A stretch of 20,842 bases of DNA, from positions 1 to 20,842 of the forward strand of contig JBDHUX010000007.1 of NCBI GenBank assembly GCA_039809405.1. The letters are read 5' to 3'. Numbering within the stretch: the stretch's first letter is position 1; the number at the start of each line of letters is the position of its first letter. The translations under genes were made by a program, and so were the position numbers. Under the pieces are notes generated by a model. The model saw only the letters and a program-made list of their open reading frames with translations, was not told where the DNA came from and did not search any database. This stretch comes from JBDHUX01 sp039809405. GTDB taxonomy: Bacteria > Patescibacteriota > Gracilibacteria > Absconditabacterales > Absconditicoccaceae. This document shows, piece after piece, positions 1-7,768 of the stretch.

Positions 1-1046
1 AGCAAATCATTTGGTACTTCAAAAGTACTATAATTCATACTTATCCTACCTACTATACGATATGCAATATCATCGTAAATAACAAATCAATTATTGGAAA
101 GTCCTCTATCAAGTCACTCAAAATATCATACACCGAATGTACACACTCTTGAATAGTCTAGTTTTGTATGATATGTATGATTATACCCTACTCAAGAGTT
201 TCTTGATAAATCTTGTATAGCAGATACAGTACTATAAAGTGACAAAGCTGGTTTAAGTAATTTGCCAACTTCAAAATACCTATCTTCCAGTTGCAATGGA
301 TTATATCCATAGAGTCATATTCACAACCTACCAGTAGTCATCAAATCTCATCATATATCTTTCATAAGTCATCAAGTGGCAGATATGTGGATAAACTTAG
401 GAGTGATACTGTAAAACGATAATATAGATAAAGCTTTTTTGAAAGCTTTCAACTGCATATCGGTTGCAACCTGATCAATTTCATCCGCTGATGATAAGTG
501 GCTCATCAATCAGACTATCTTGATATGAGGATAATCAGAAACAAGTTTTATGATCTCAGATAAGTCATCTATAGAGCATCACTCTCTATTCATACCAGTA
601 TTTACAAATATGTGTATTTTAATATCACGATCAAGTTTAATTAACTCTCTTATAATTTCTACACTCCATACAACAAAATGTGTAATCTTGTGATCAAAAT
701 ATCTATAATTTTGCGTTGCAGTTTGTGATAGCATCAGTATCTCTCCATGAAAATTATCTCTTACTATCTGATACTCTGGATAACTATCTACAGCGACCAT
801 ATGACAGCTGTTAATCTTATCAAGTATAGAACAAATTTGTTTGATGCCGTGACCATAAGCATTGGATTTTAGGACTGGTATGATCTGTTTTTTTGGGTGT
901 AGTTTTTGAAATATAGAGAAATTATTTGATATACAATTTTTATCTATGGTGATACAATTTAGAGATTGTATATCTTTTTTAAATAGTGATCTAATTATCT
1001 GTTTTATAGAAAAGTTTTTATATGTTCAATAATGTTTTACTGTCAT
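1..1046 (-). CDS. alr: Alanine racemase, 3' end cut by window edge
   Basis: PLP-dependent interconversion of L- and D-alanine for peptidoglycan. The N-terminal barrel shows the cofactor-lysine motif LKSNAYGHG (Lys about residue 60), then VNTGMNREG and LMSHLSSADE. The C-terminal beta domain has the second catalytic tyrosine region GVGYNHTY and VGRISMNYS, typical of the family. About 348 codons are visible and the last few tens of residues run off the left edge. Many glycines are TGA, for example in TGGL, GGDLMTTGRLGIG and GVGYFEG, so the standard code would shatter it. The start at 1046 is the first ATG and lies 4 bp after the CYTH stop, so the two are probably co-transcribed. With MurF at the other end of the window it supplies D-Ala for the pentapeptide. 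Family assignment is firm. Confidence 0.95.
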
Positions 1047-1050
1047 GGTC

Positions 1051-1647
1051 TTATCAGATAGTTTTATAAAGTTTTAGCAATGCATCTCTATGGTTTTGTA
1101 GGTATCTTTCTACCTCTACGATGATATCAGCCGATTTTACTTTTTTATCTTCTATCGCATCTACGGCCTTCTTGCCATGTACATAGAGTTTTTTATTGGT
1201 GATAAGTCATGTCACTTCTCTCCATCATTTTGGTATGACAAAATCTATATAAGGTAGTAATCAATCAAATTCTACCTCTGCAAATATGACTCACTGCAAG
1301 TTTCACATAAATTCGTCATAACATCGTAGTAATCAATCTTTATCTTTTTTCTCATATCTAATCTTATACACTGGAGAGCATCTGCCATCTATCTTAAATT
1401 TCATAAGTTCTAAGTACTCTGTGACAGTTATATCCTTCTCTATCTCTATAGTACCAAGCACATCGCTTGTACGATCCTTTTTTGTGAGGATAAAGGTATT
1501 ATTGTCTATATTTCTGATCCTCATATCAACACCATCTATATTTATATAAAACTGGCTTATATCATACTTTTGCCATCATGATAAGTCAGATGGTAAGCTG
1601 TCTACAATAAACTTCCTTTCCAATTCTATTATATTTTCTTTGGACAT
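1051..1647 (-). CDS. CYTH-domain protein (adenylate cyclase CyaB/triphosphatase-like)
   Basis: 198 aa. The N-terminus carries the CYTH signature ExExK (IELERKF, residues 8-12), which binds triphosphate and metal in this fold. Further family features are FILTKKDRT, an acidic DEF...GVIFAEVEF strand pair and WREVTG near the C-terminus. Known CYTH proteins are inorganic triphosphatases, thiamine-triphosphatases or class IV adenylate cyclases; substrate cannot be read from sequence. Codon 108 (1324-1326) is CGA just before CYDEF. CYTH proteins usually have Trp three residues before the conserved Asp here (WEVDEF), so CGA probably means Trp. It is the first gene of a short minus-strand unit with alr, and a recurrent 15-nt motif sits 26 bp upstream of its ATG. 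TGA glycines occur throughout; it ends in TAA. Confidence 0.85.
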
Positions 1648-1673
1648 TGGCTAATGATATTTTAGATAATAGA

Positions 1674-1688
1674 TATAAAGATAATCTG
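1674..1688 (-). promoter_or_regulatory. Recurrent upstream motif, copy 1
   Basis: Minus strand reads CAGATTATCTTTATA, 26 bp before the CYTH start. It overlaps an imperfect palindrome ATAATC-T-GATTAT (1681-1693). Related 15-mers lie upstream of four other genes (4228, 7732, 9865, 11954). It may be a promoter element or a regulator site; function is inferred from recurrence and position only. Confidence 0.45.
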
Positions 1689-1813
1689 ATTATATTGATA
1701 TAAGTAACACACTTATCTAAGTAGTAAAAATAATATATCTATTGTCAAATATTTTACGACATAAAACTAGATAAATTTCATCTGTAAATTGATAAAGAAA
1801 TAATTATACTTTA

Positions 1814-1825
1814 TGCTGATCAGCA
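1814..1825. other. 12-bp perfect palindrome upstream of tRNA(UCG)
   Basis: TGCTGATCAGCA is a perfect 12-bp palindrome 45 bp before the tRNA, in otherwise AT-rich spacer. It could be an operator or chance; no other copy was noticed in the window. The remainder of the 1648-1870 gap is AT-rich, with a plausible -10 (TATAAA) just before the tRNA. Confidence 0.25.
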
Positions 1826-1870
1826 AAACAATATAGTGTAAACTTTGTATAAATATGATATAAAGTTCAT

Positions 1871-1942
1871 AAGGGGGTAGTGTAGCGGTTAGCACAACAG
1901 TCTTCGAAACTGTTAGCCAGGGTTCGATTCCCTGTCTCCTTG
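1871..1942 (+). tRNA. tRNA with anticodon UCG (nominally Arg; probably Trp reading CGA/CGG)
   Basis: A full cloverleaf can be folded in 72 nt. The acceptor stem is AAGGGGG/TCTCCTT with two G-T pairs, the D-stem GTGT/GCAC, the anticodon stem ACAGT/ACTGT with loop CTTCGAA (anticodon TCG at 1904-1906), a 4-nt variable loop, the T-stem CAGGG/CCCTG with loop TTCGATT, and discriminator G73. CCA is not encoded. By the standard table it would be tRNA-Arg for CGA. However, it has A1-U72, A9 and G73, as bacterial tRNA-Trp does, and T rather than the Arg identity base A at position 20. With CGA/CGG codons falling at Trp positions in nearby genes, charging by TrpRS is the better hypothesis. Existence as a tRNA is firm; amino-acid identity is inferred. 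Confidence 0.93.
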
Positions 1943-2320
1943 ATCTACAAAACGATAATCATAAAATACTAGCATATGCAACCAGCTCCCATATTTCAAT
2001 ATTAAAATAATAAAAAGTAATAAAGTATTGAATTGGGATTTTTTATAAGTATAATATAGCTGTAAATTGCTTCGAATTTGGTGAGTCATACTAAAAAATC
2101 TTACACCAATCATATGAGGTTGGATAATACTCTGGCAACAGAAAAAATACCTCGCTATTACGATTAGGTTTCTTTACTTGACACCACGAATTTGAGGTTT
2201 TTTTATTTAGTCCAAATTTGAAAATATAATATATAAATTAAGTTTGATAGTAAAAACAAATTATTTATTATAATCTAAGTTATAAAAATATAAGGAAAAT
2301 TACAACAAAATACTACATCT
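1943..2320 (+). other. AT-rich intergenic stretch with possible hairpins
   Basis: 378 bp between the tRNA and the membrane-protein gene. No coding frame of quality was found under table 25. Short hairpins are possible: AAATT-gcttcg-AATTT near 2060-2078, CCAA...TTGG near 2105-2122, and ACCT...AGGT near 2151-2170. A run of seven T after TTTGAGG near 2190-2205 could end a short transcript. I did not recognise a known RNA family (tmRNA, SRP RNA, RNase P RNA and 6S were considered). Confidence 0.3.
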
Positions 2321-3289
2321 ATGATCAAAGAGATTCTCCTATCTTCATATCAAAAATTATTGGATAGTCCCAAGCTAATCAAGTTGACACTTGCAACAAG
2401 TATAACTCATAGTCTGATATTTATAATAACTGTGGTATACAATACATACTTTTTTCTAGAAAATAAATTTGACTTAAATACATCAAGTCAGGTAATAAAA
2501 TATATATTTTGACTGTTCCAAGTAGAAGGAGCACTACGAAAGACAGTAGTCATATGAACCATATTGTGATTTGGCTATTTTGTAATATCGCCAATATGAG
2601 ATAGTATGGTCATATCACATTTATGAGGTAAAAAAAGTATCAGAGCAAATTTTAGAGACGGTATAAAATATTACTATAAAATATTAGAATACGATTCTAC
2701 CATAGTCATATTTAATTTTGTCATATTTTTTAGTGTACTTAGTAAGTTATTTGTATACAATATAGTCAATATTGGTTCAATTTTAGTTATGAGCATATGG
2801 TTTTTATCGATATTATTTGTATTTATAATGTTCCAATATGTGAAATATATAATTATATTTGAACAAACAAATGTCTGAGAAGCTATAAAAAGATCGATAA
2901 ATTATAGTATAGACAACCCATGATTTACTATAAAGTCAGCTATAGCAAATATTATCATAAATCTTAGACTCATATTAAATTTAGTTTTGATAATATGATT
3001 ACCAATTTTGGTGGTGTATCTACTCCATACATTAGGATGGTTATGATCATTAAATCATAATGTGATATATGTGCTATTTATAGTAATCGTTGTATTTCTG
3101 GCTTATATAAACAGCATCATAGATGCTTATTTTAAAACATATCGATACCAAGCATATCTAAAAGTCAGCTGAAAGGGTGCGGAATTATGAGATAATACAA
3201 ATAAAGAAGATGAAAATAATATATATAAAGATAATCTATTTACTACGGCATGATCAACTCATGGCACATTCAATAAGTTATCCATGTAA
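2321..3289 (+). CDS. Polytopic membrane protein, unknown function
   Basis: 322 aa, read with TGA as Gly; it ends in TAA. About six hydrophobic segments are visible: residues 27-46 (THSLIFIITVVYN), 75-95, 125-147, 152-175, around 215-240 and 250-272. The C-terminal tail is polar, from about residue 280, with a Lys/Asp/Asn-rich stretch. The layout (pairs of TM helices separated by amphipathic, basic loops) resembles the YciC/DUF975-like polytopic families, but no diagnostic motif was found. Two CGA codons (2537, 3143) are in non-diagnostic positions. It lies 48 bp upstream of the pilin-like gene in the same direction, so an operon with it is possible. The gene is real by length and hydrophobic pattern; the function is not known. 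Confidence 0.8.
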
Positions 3290-3337
3290 ATTTAGATTGA
3301 AATAGTCAGAAAATAGTATAAAAACATCATACTAAAA

Positions 3338-4219
3338 ATGCAAAATAAAAATATCAATAAAATCAAATATAAAAAAAAGTGATCTATACTTATCATCACT
3401 ATGTTTATACTTATTATCACTTCCATGATCGGTATACTAATAGTGAGTTATGTAAAAAGTATGCTCGCCTTTACCAATAAATTTCACGATTACCAGTCAG
3501 CATTTTATATTGCAAATGCATGATTAGAGTTGCAATTAGTTAAAAAAAATAATCACTGATTTGGATTTGAGAGCACTCTATCAAGTTGATCAGCAACTAT
3601 AAAAAATAATTTTGAGTGTAATACAAGTGCACGAAATTGTCGATTTGCAAGTAAAATATCTACCAAAAGTTATGCCCTATGACAAAAAGAAAACATAACA
3701 AACCCTCAATTAAAGTGCAACGAAACACTCTGATATATAACAGACGAAAACAAAATCATATCATCTTTATATCTATTTGAAGATAGTCAGAGCGATATAA
3801 GCAAAGAATGAAACTTGACTCGAGACGGAAATCTAAAAAATATCCAAAATAAAAATGTAAAAATAAAAATATACTGAGTAGATAATTATAAACTAGCACT
3901 CCAGTCATCAAATGTAGACTGAGAAATAGGCACCAACGACCTACTTCAAACATATACAACAGATACAATAGATTTAAATAATTTTCCACAATTTTTTACA
4001 AATTTGGACCCAAAAGATCAAGTAAGGGTAAAAATCATAAACGATCTAAAAAAAACAGGAACAGTCTGTTTTGAATCTATATATGGCGATCTAAAATTAC
4101 CATGATTTCATACAGTCATACAAAGTGCATGACACTATAACAATACAGTCGTAAACCTTCAGGCTACTATCACAAATATCCCTTGAGACGAGCAAGATTT
4201 TGCATGATGAGAAGTATAA
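3338..4219 (+). CDS. PilX-like type IV pilus minor pilin / secreted pilin-like protein
   Basis: 293 aa. The N-terminus is a type III signal: a basic leader (KIKYKKK), a glycine encoded by TGA, then the hydrophobic segment SILIITMFILIITSMIGI. This matches the PilX N-terminal pattern (G-x-x-L-I with a long hydrophobic helix). Next comes AFYIANAGLELQL, like the AxxAxxGxE region of PilX/PulK-type minor pilins. Several cysteines follow (CNTSA, NC, KCNE, TVCFE), possibly forming disulfides outside the cell. The family lacks or varies the Glu5 of major pilins, as here. Such proteins prime or cap pilus assembly after prepilin-peptidase cleavage. No other pilus gene is in the window. The C-terminal half shows no recognisable domain. 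Three CGA codons are present, two of them beside the NC pair. Confidence 0.7.
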
Positions 4220-4227
4220 TAACAAGT

Positions 4228-4242
4228 CAGATTATATTTAAA
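4228..4242 (+). promoter_or_regulatory. Recurrent upstream motif, copy 2
   Basis: CAGATTATATTTAAA lies between the pilin stop and recX, 108 bp before the recX ATG. It matches the consensus CWGATTATNYTTAWR shared with four other upstream regions. A TATAAG follows 14 bp downstream (4257). The longer distance to the gene makes this the weakest-placed copy. Confidence 0.4.
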
Positions 4243-4350
4243 TCAATAAAATTTATAAGAGAACATCGACATAAAAATAAACATAGAAGTCAAATATTGA
4301 AAATAAAAACATCAATATGATAAGATTTATAAAATAATAAAATACAATAT

Positions 4351-4809
4351 ATGAAGTCATGTATGGAATATGCCTTGGAGTACATAAATCGTTTTCCAAA
4401 GAGCAAAAAAGAGCTACAAACTCAATTAATCAAGAAGTGATATAACCTAGAAGATGTAGTATATACGATATGAAAGATAGAGGAGATGGGTTATATAGAC
4501 GATGAGATGTATACGAAGTTGTATATAAGATCCGAGTGTATTAATAAGTGAAAATCAATCACTACAACCAAGTCAAAACTAATAATGAAATGAGTAGATA
4601 AACAGATAATAGAAAAGATTAGTAAAATCTTAGAACAAGATATAAAAGATGGAGTAAATAACAAACTCCAAAAAGAGATAAGAAAGATGGCAGATAAGTG
4701 ACTTGATAATATAGAGATATACCAAAAGCTTGCAAGAAGATGATACAATTTTGATGATATAAAACACAATCTAAAAGCCGTTATTGATGCTAGCAATAAT
4801 GATATCTAG
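4351..4809 (+). CDS. recX: RecX family regulatory protein
   Basis: 152 aa. It has the tandem three-helix layout of RecX. The N-terminal repeat contains EYINRFPKSKKELQTQLIKK and then VVYTIGKIEEMGYIDDEMY, matching the family pattern of R-x-x-S-x-x-E-L...L...G-Y-I-D-D. The middle repeat is KGKSITTTKSKLIMKGVDKQ (family: G...I...L..KGV). The C-terminal repeat is MADKGLDNIEIYQKLARRG...FDDI. RecX binds RecA filaments and limits their extension; some members favour RecA function. recA itself is not in the window. Glycines at turns are TGA. The ATG at 4351 is the first in frame; no strong ribosome site was seen. A GC-rich hairpin repeat starts about 40 bp after the TAG stop. Confidence 0.85.
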
Positions 4810-4851
4810 GATAAATGCAATTCTGCCTGTCACGAACAAAACTGCGAGGAA

Positions 4852-5065
4852 CGGAGTAAAGGTAATAAACTCCACTGTCATCTTGAGCGGAATGGAGCGA
4901 TAGTGGAATGAAGTCGAAAGATCTCCAATGGAACTGCCTTAACAATTACAAGCTATCTCGTTGGAGATACCTTACTCCGCTGAATAGCGGAGTTCGGTAA
5001 AACCTCAGGATGACAATAACTGTGTCATTTCAAGTGAAACGAGAGATCCAGTTCATCGAAAGATT
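4852..5065. repeat. GC-rich inverted-repeat element between recX and uvrC
   Basis: Composition differs sharply from its surroundings. A 12-nt inverted pair, TGTCATCTTGAG (4876-4887) and CTCAGGATGACA (5004-5015), matches at 11 of 12 positions and bounds the core. Inside are ATCTCCAA/TTGGAGAT (4921-4928/4961-4968) and a strong hairpin ACTCCGCT-gaat-AGCGGAGT (4974-4993) extended by TACC/GGTA. CGGAGTAAAGGTA (4852-4864) is a further inverse near-copy of the hairpin arm. A second partial unit follows at 5021-5065 (GTCATTTCAAGTGAAACGAG... TCGAAAGAT), echoing 4878-4921. TGTCATCCTGAG-type palindromic repeats are known dispersed intergenic elements in many bacteria. No coding frame is seen. Confidence 0.75.
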
Positions 5066-5085
5066 AAAATTTGCAAAAAAAATAT

Positions 5086-6207
5086 ATGGCCAAGCAAGAT
5101 AAAAACATATATACCGATAGTTATAACGATATCATCAAAGTGATAAAAGATTTTTTCAATGGGGATAACAATAGCATCAAGAAAGAAGTATTGAGGCAAA
5201 TAAATCAATGCATAGAGCAAGAAAACTTTGAGCGAGCAGGGAAACTAAGAGATATATACCAAAATATAGATACAATTACACAGAAACAGTCTGCTATACT
5301 ATCAGATCAACATATAGATGGTATATTCTTCAAGATAATCCATATATGACCCAAACGGATATATGTGATAGTCGTATTCCAAAAAGGAAAAATTGTAGAT
5401 ATACTTAGACTCCAAGAAGACGATAGCATAGATATAGAAAATATAACCTCATCAATAGAGTTGGATTTTGGAGATATAGAGGTAAAACAAGAAGAAAAAG
5501 AAAGTTACTTTGGTTACAGCAAAAACATAAAACCAAAAGCTAGCATCATCAAAATCATACTATCTCATATAGACGATTATATCACAAGCTTTGTATCAAG
5601 TATAACAGGCAAAGATCCAAGTCTTATAAACAATATCCTTGCAGACCTACAAAGTAAATATCACCTAGACCATTATCCTTACAAGATCGAATGCTTGGAT
5701 ATCAGCCATATCAACTGATCACGAGCTAGCGGATGACTTAGCTGTATGCAGTGATGACTGCTGTATAAGAAATGATATAGACAGTATAAGATAAAAAAAG
5801 CAAGATGATGAGACGATTATGCCTCACTCGTAGAATGTGTAATGAGGAGATTTAAACTAGAGGATGGTCCTCAAGAAGATCATGTATTGCAACCACCAGA
5901 TCTATTTGTTATAGATGGCGGAGTCTGACAGCTATGAGTATTGCAGATTATAATCAAACAATATCCACACTTCCAAGATATTGTAAACCAAACTCAATTT
6001 GTAAGTCTTGGTAAGTGATCGGCTAGGAAAAGTAGCAGTAAGATATATTGAGAAAAAGAGATGATATATAGATATGAAGATAAGCAGATAGTATGAGTAG
6101 AATTAACTTATGATGAGTCTGATAAGATACTCATTAAGTGTAGAGATGAGGCACATAGATTTGCAAATAGATATAGGAAAAAACAAATGAGTAGGGAGAT
6201 AAAATAG
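5086..6207 (+). CDS. uvrC: UvrC excinuclease subunit lacking GIY-YIG and HhH domains
   Basis: 373 aa, against about 600 for usual UvrC. It begins just before the UVR (UvrB-binding) motif, ENFE-x-AGKLRDIY (about residues 47-60). The C-terminal RNase H-like nuclease follows, with all four expected catalytic residues: LDISH, GDDYAS, VIDGG and RDEAHRFA. This domain makes the 5' incision in nucleotide excision repair. The N-terminal GIY-YIG nuclease (3' incision) and the C-terminal helix-hairpin-helix pair are both absent: the protein stops 13 residues after RDEAHRFA. Upstream there is an in-frame TAA (5065) and the hairpin repeat, not coding sequence. ATG 5086 is preferred over TTG 5071. CGA/CGG occur at 5233, 5356 and 5722. 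Either the missing parts are encoded elsewhere or the gene was truncated. Confidence 0.88.
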
Positions 6208-6213
6208 GCTATT

Positions 6214-6380
6214 AAGGAAACGATGCAAAATCTCATAATTTAAACAAAATATATTTTTAAAAAATATCATCGCATCATTTCCTCGGGAAATGCTCTTTGA
6301 AACGGTAGATTGGAATACCTTAGTAAATTATAGTATTGATAATTGAAACCGATTTTAATAGTTTTCAGCATTTTCCTTAA
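6214..6380 (+). repeat. Structured intergenic element, copy 1
   Basis: About 165 bp and highly similar to 17038-17210. It starts with AAGGAAACGATGCAA (6214-6228), pairing with GCATCATTTCC (6272-6282) with one mismatch. GGGAAATGCT (6285-6294) pairs with AGCATTTTCC (6367-6376) and encloses a weak GGTA/TACC hairpin. It ends 24 bp before the next ATG. It could be a miniature mobile element or a structured RNA or leader. The family was not recognised. Confidence 0.7.
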
Positions 6381-6404
6381 AATTTATATTTTAAAAATAT
6401 CTTG

Positions 6405-6992
6405 ATGTCATCAATTTACAACTTACATTATTTTGAATCTGAAAACAGCGATATTTTGAATATTATTCTGAATTGATTTAATGACACTAGTAAATCCGAA
6501 TTTATCAGCTTATTATTTGATTACTGTAAAAAGAATAATCAATCAGTTGTCTCGTTTGATTATGAATTTCAGTACTTAAATCAAGATACTTCCTCATGAA
6601 GTGAGCTAGAAGTTGAGTCAAACACTTTGGATCAAATAATCAAAAAGTATGCATGAAAATACAAAAAAATTAACTTCATAGCTAAGTCTCTGTGAGCAAT
6701 AGTTGTGAGTAAGTATCTATCAAAGCACAAGTTAGAAAAAGAGTATACGATAAAAATATTGTGATATATCCATGACGAGATAGATATGACATCATATATA
6801 AACAAAGTATCTGTCATCCAATGAGAAAGAGATAGATTTTGATCTCCTGAAGAGATAAGTAAAAAAATACAAGACAAATACTGAACCAAAGTTGACATAC
6901 TAGCCATACCATGATGAGATCACAGTTATCGCAACGAAGATAAAACATCACTAGTATGACAAGAACTCATAATACAATTTATTATCCTTTAG
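6405..6992 (+). CDS. Alpha/beta hydrolase, TEX30/KANL3-like
   Basis: 195 aa, ending in TAG. The nucleophile elbow is IAKSLGA (S about residue 99), with the first elbow glycine replaced by Ala. Downstream are the family's VIQGERDRFGSPEEI (acid residue on the ERD turn) and IPGGDHSYR (catalytic His). Together these give a plausible Ser-Asp-His triad of the small cytosolic hydrolase group that includes TEX30-like and dienelactone-hydrolase-like proteins. No signal peptide is seen. The substrate cannot be predicted. It follows the structured element by 24 bp and precedes the kinase gene by 11 bp in the same direction, so those two are likely co-transcribed. TGA encodes glycines in the elbow and in PGGDH. 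Confidence 0.82.
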
Positions 6993-7003
6993 TATCTACT
7001 ATA

Positions 7004-7618
7004 ATGATCAAACCAAAATATATCCATATAGAAGGTATGGATCTCGCATGAAAAAGTACTTTAGTAAAAAATATAAAATTATATAATGCCGATATAGACA
7101 TTAGACACAATAGTATTCTTGCTCAATGAGATAATCAAATTTATCAATTGGCAGATAATTTAAGAAAGAGTCATAGCTATGAATATAATTCAACTACACT
7201 ATGAAATTTATTTGCTGTAGCTATGGAGCATGATGTTAGAAAGTTTAAACAACCATTACTTGATACACTACAAGATTCAACAATATTTTTACGCTCAATG
7301 GCATATCACACTATAAAATGAAATACTAGATTGACTTCAGAACTCTTAAGGATATTTTTAGAATTTAATCATCCTACTTTTGATAATTCGATTATTTTAA
7401 CAGCAAGTATTGAAGAAAGAAGAAAGAGGTTAGAACAAAGATATAAAGACAACCCAGAGGAAGTTGCTGATGATGATTTAATGATAATAGAGAAGCCAGA
7501 AAAATTTCTGCAGATGGAAAAAGTTTTGATTGATTTGTGAGAACAATATTTTAACTCTAAAATCATAAATACTACACACTTAAGCCCTGATGAGGTATAT
7601 CACATTTCTGGAATATAG
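7004..7618 (+). CDS. Thymidylate kinase-like P-loop kinase
   Basis: 204 aa. The Walker A motif IEGMDLAGKST lies at residues 9-19, and its last glycine (residue 16) is a TGA codon, one of the best proofs of the recoding. Other features fit the dTMP kinase/deoxynucleoside kinase group: FLRSMAYHTI near the usual DRY...S..AY site, a basic lid stretch ASIEERRKRLEQRY, and a C-terminal helix. The DRY motif of true thymidylate kinases is not intact (FLRS instead), so it may phosphorylate another (deoxy)nucleotide or nucleoside. It lies 11 bp after the hydrolase gene. Following it is a 150-bp gap holding the promoter region of sufC. Fold is firm, specificity uncertain. Confidence 0.75.
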
Positions 7619-7731
7619 ATTACAACGATACTTCTAAATAATTCTCACGAAGTTGGTTTTTATAAGAAATTTTATGATTACATACCTATCAAATAATATA
7701 AATTGCATTTGAGGGAGTTTTTTATATAAAT

Positions 7732-7756
7732 CAGATTATACTTATATCATTATAAT
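7732..7756 (+). promoter_or_regulatory. Recurrent motif copy 3 plus -10-like box before sufC
   Basis: CAGATTATACTTATA (7732-7746) is followed by TATAAT (7751-7756), 12 bp before the sufC ATG. No TTGACA-like -35 box lies at normal spacing, so the 15-nt motif may take its place or bind a regulator. If TATAAT is the -10, the mRNA would be almost leaderless. Confidence 0.5.
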
Positions 7757-7768
7757 AAGATAAATACC

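Noticed and set aside
1871..1942. The UCG tRNA as the decoder of UGA
   Set aside because: Its anticodon pairs with CGA, not UGA; a UCA anticodon would be needed.
2321..2515. Many apparent short genes ending at TGA, e.g. a 63-aa protein starting at 2321
   Set aside because: They are pieces of longer genes once TGA is read as Gly; the fuller frames align with known families.
5071..5085. TTG at 5071 as the start of uvrC
   Set aside because: It adds only five residues, directly after an in-frame TAA at 5065; the ATG at 5086 is more usual.
5042..5098. Another frame across the repeat end (…RLKFAKKIYGQAR) as a frameshifted uvrC N-terminus
   Set aside because: It does not contain GIY-YIG or any UvrC N-terminal motif and is repeat sequence.
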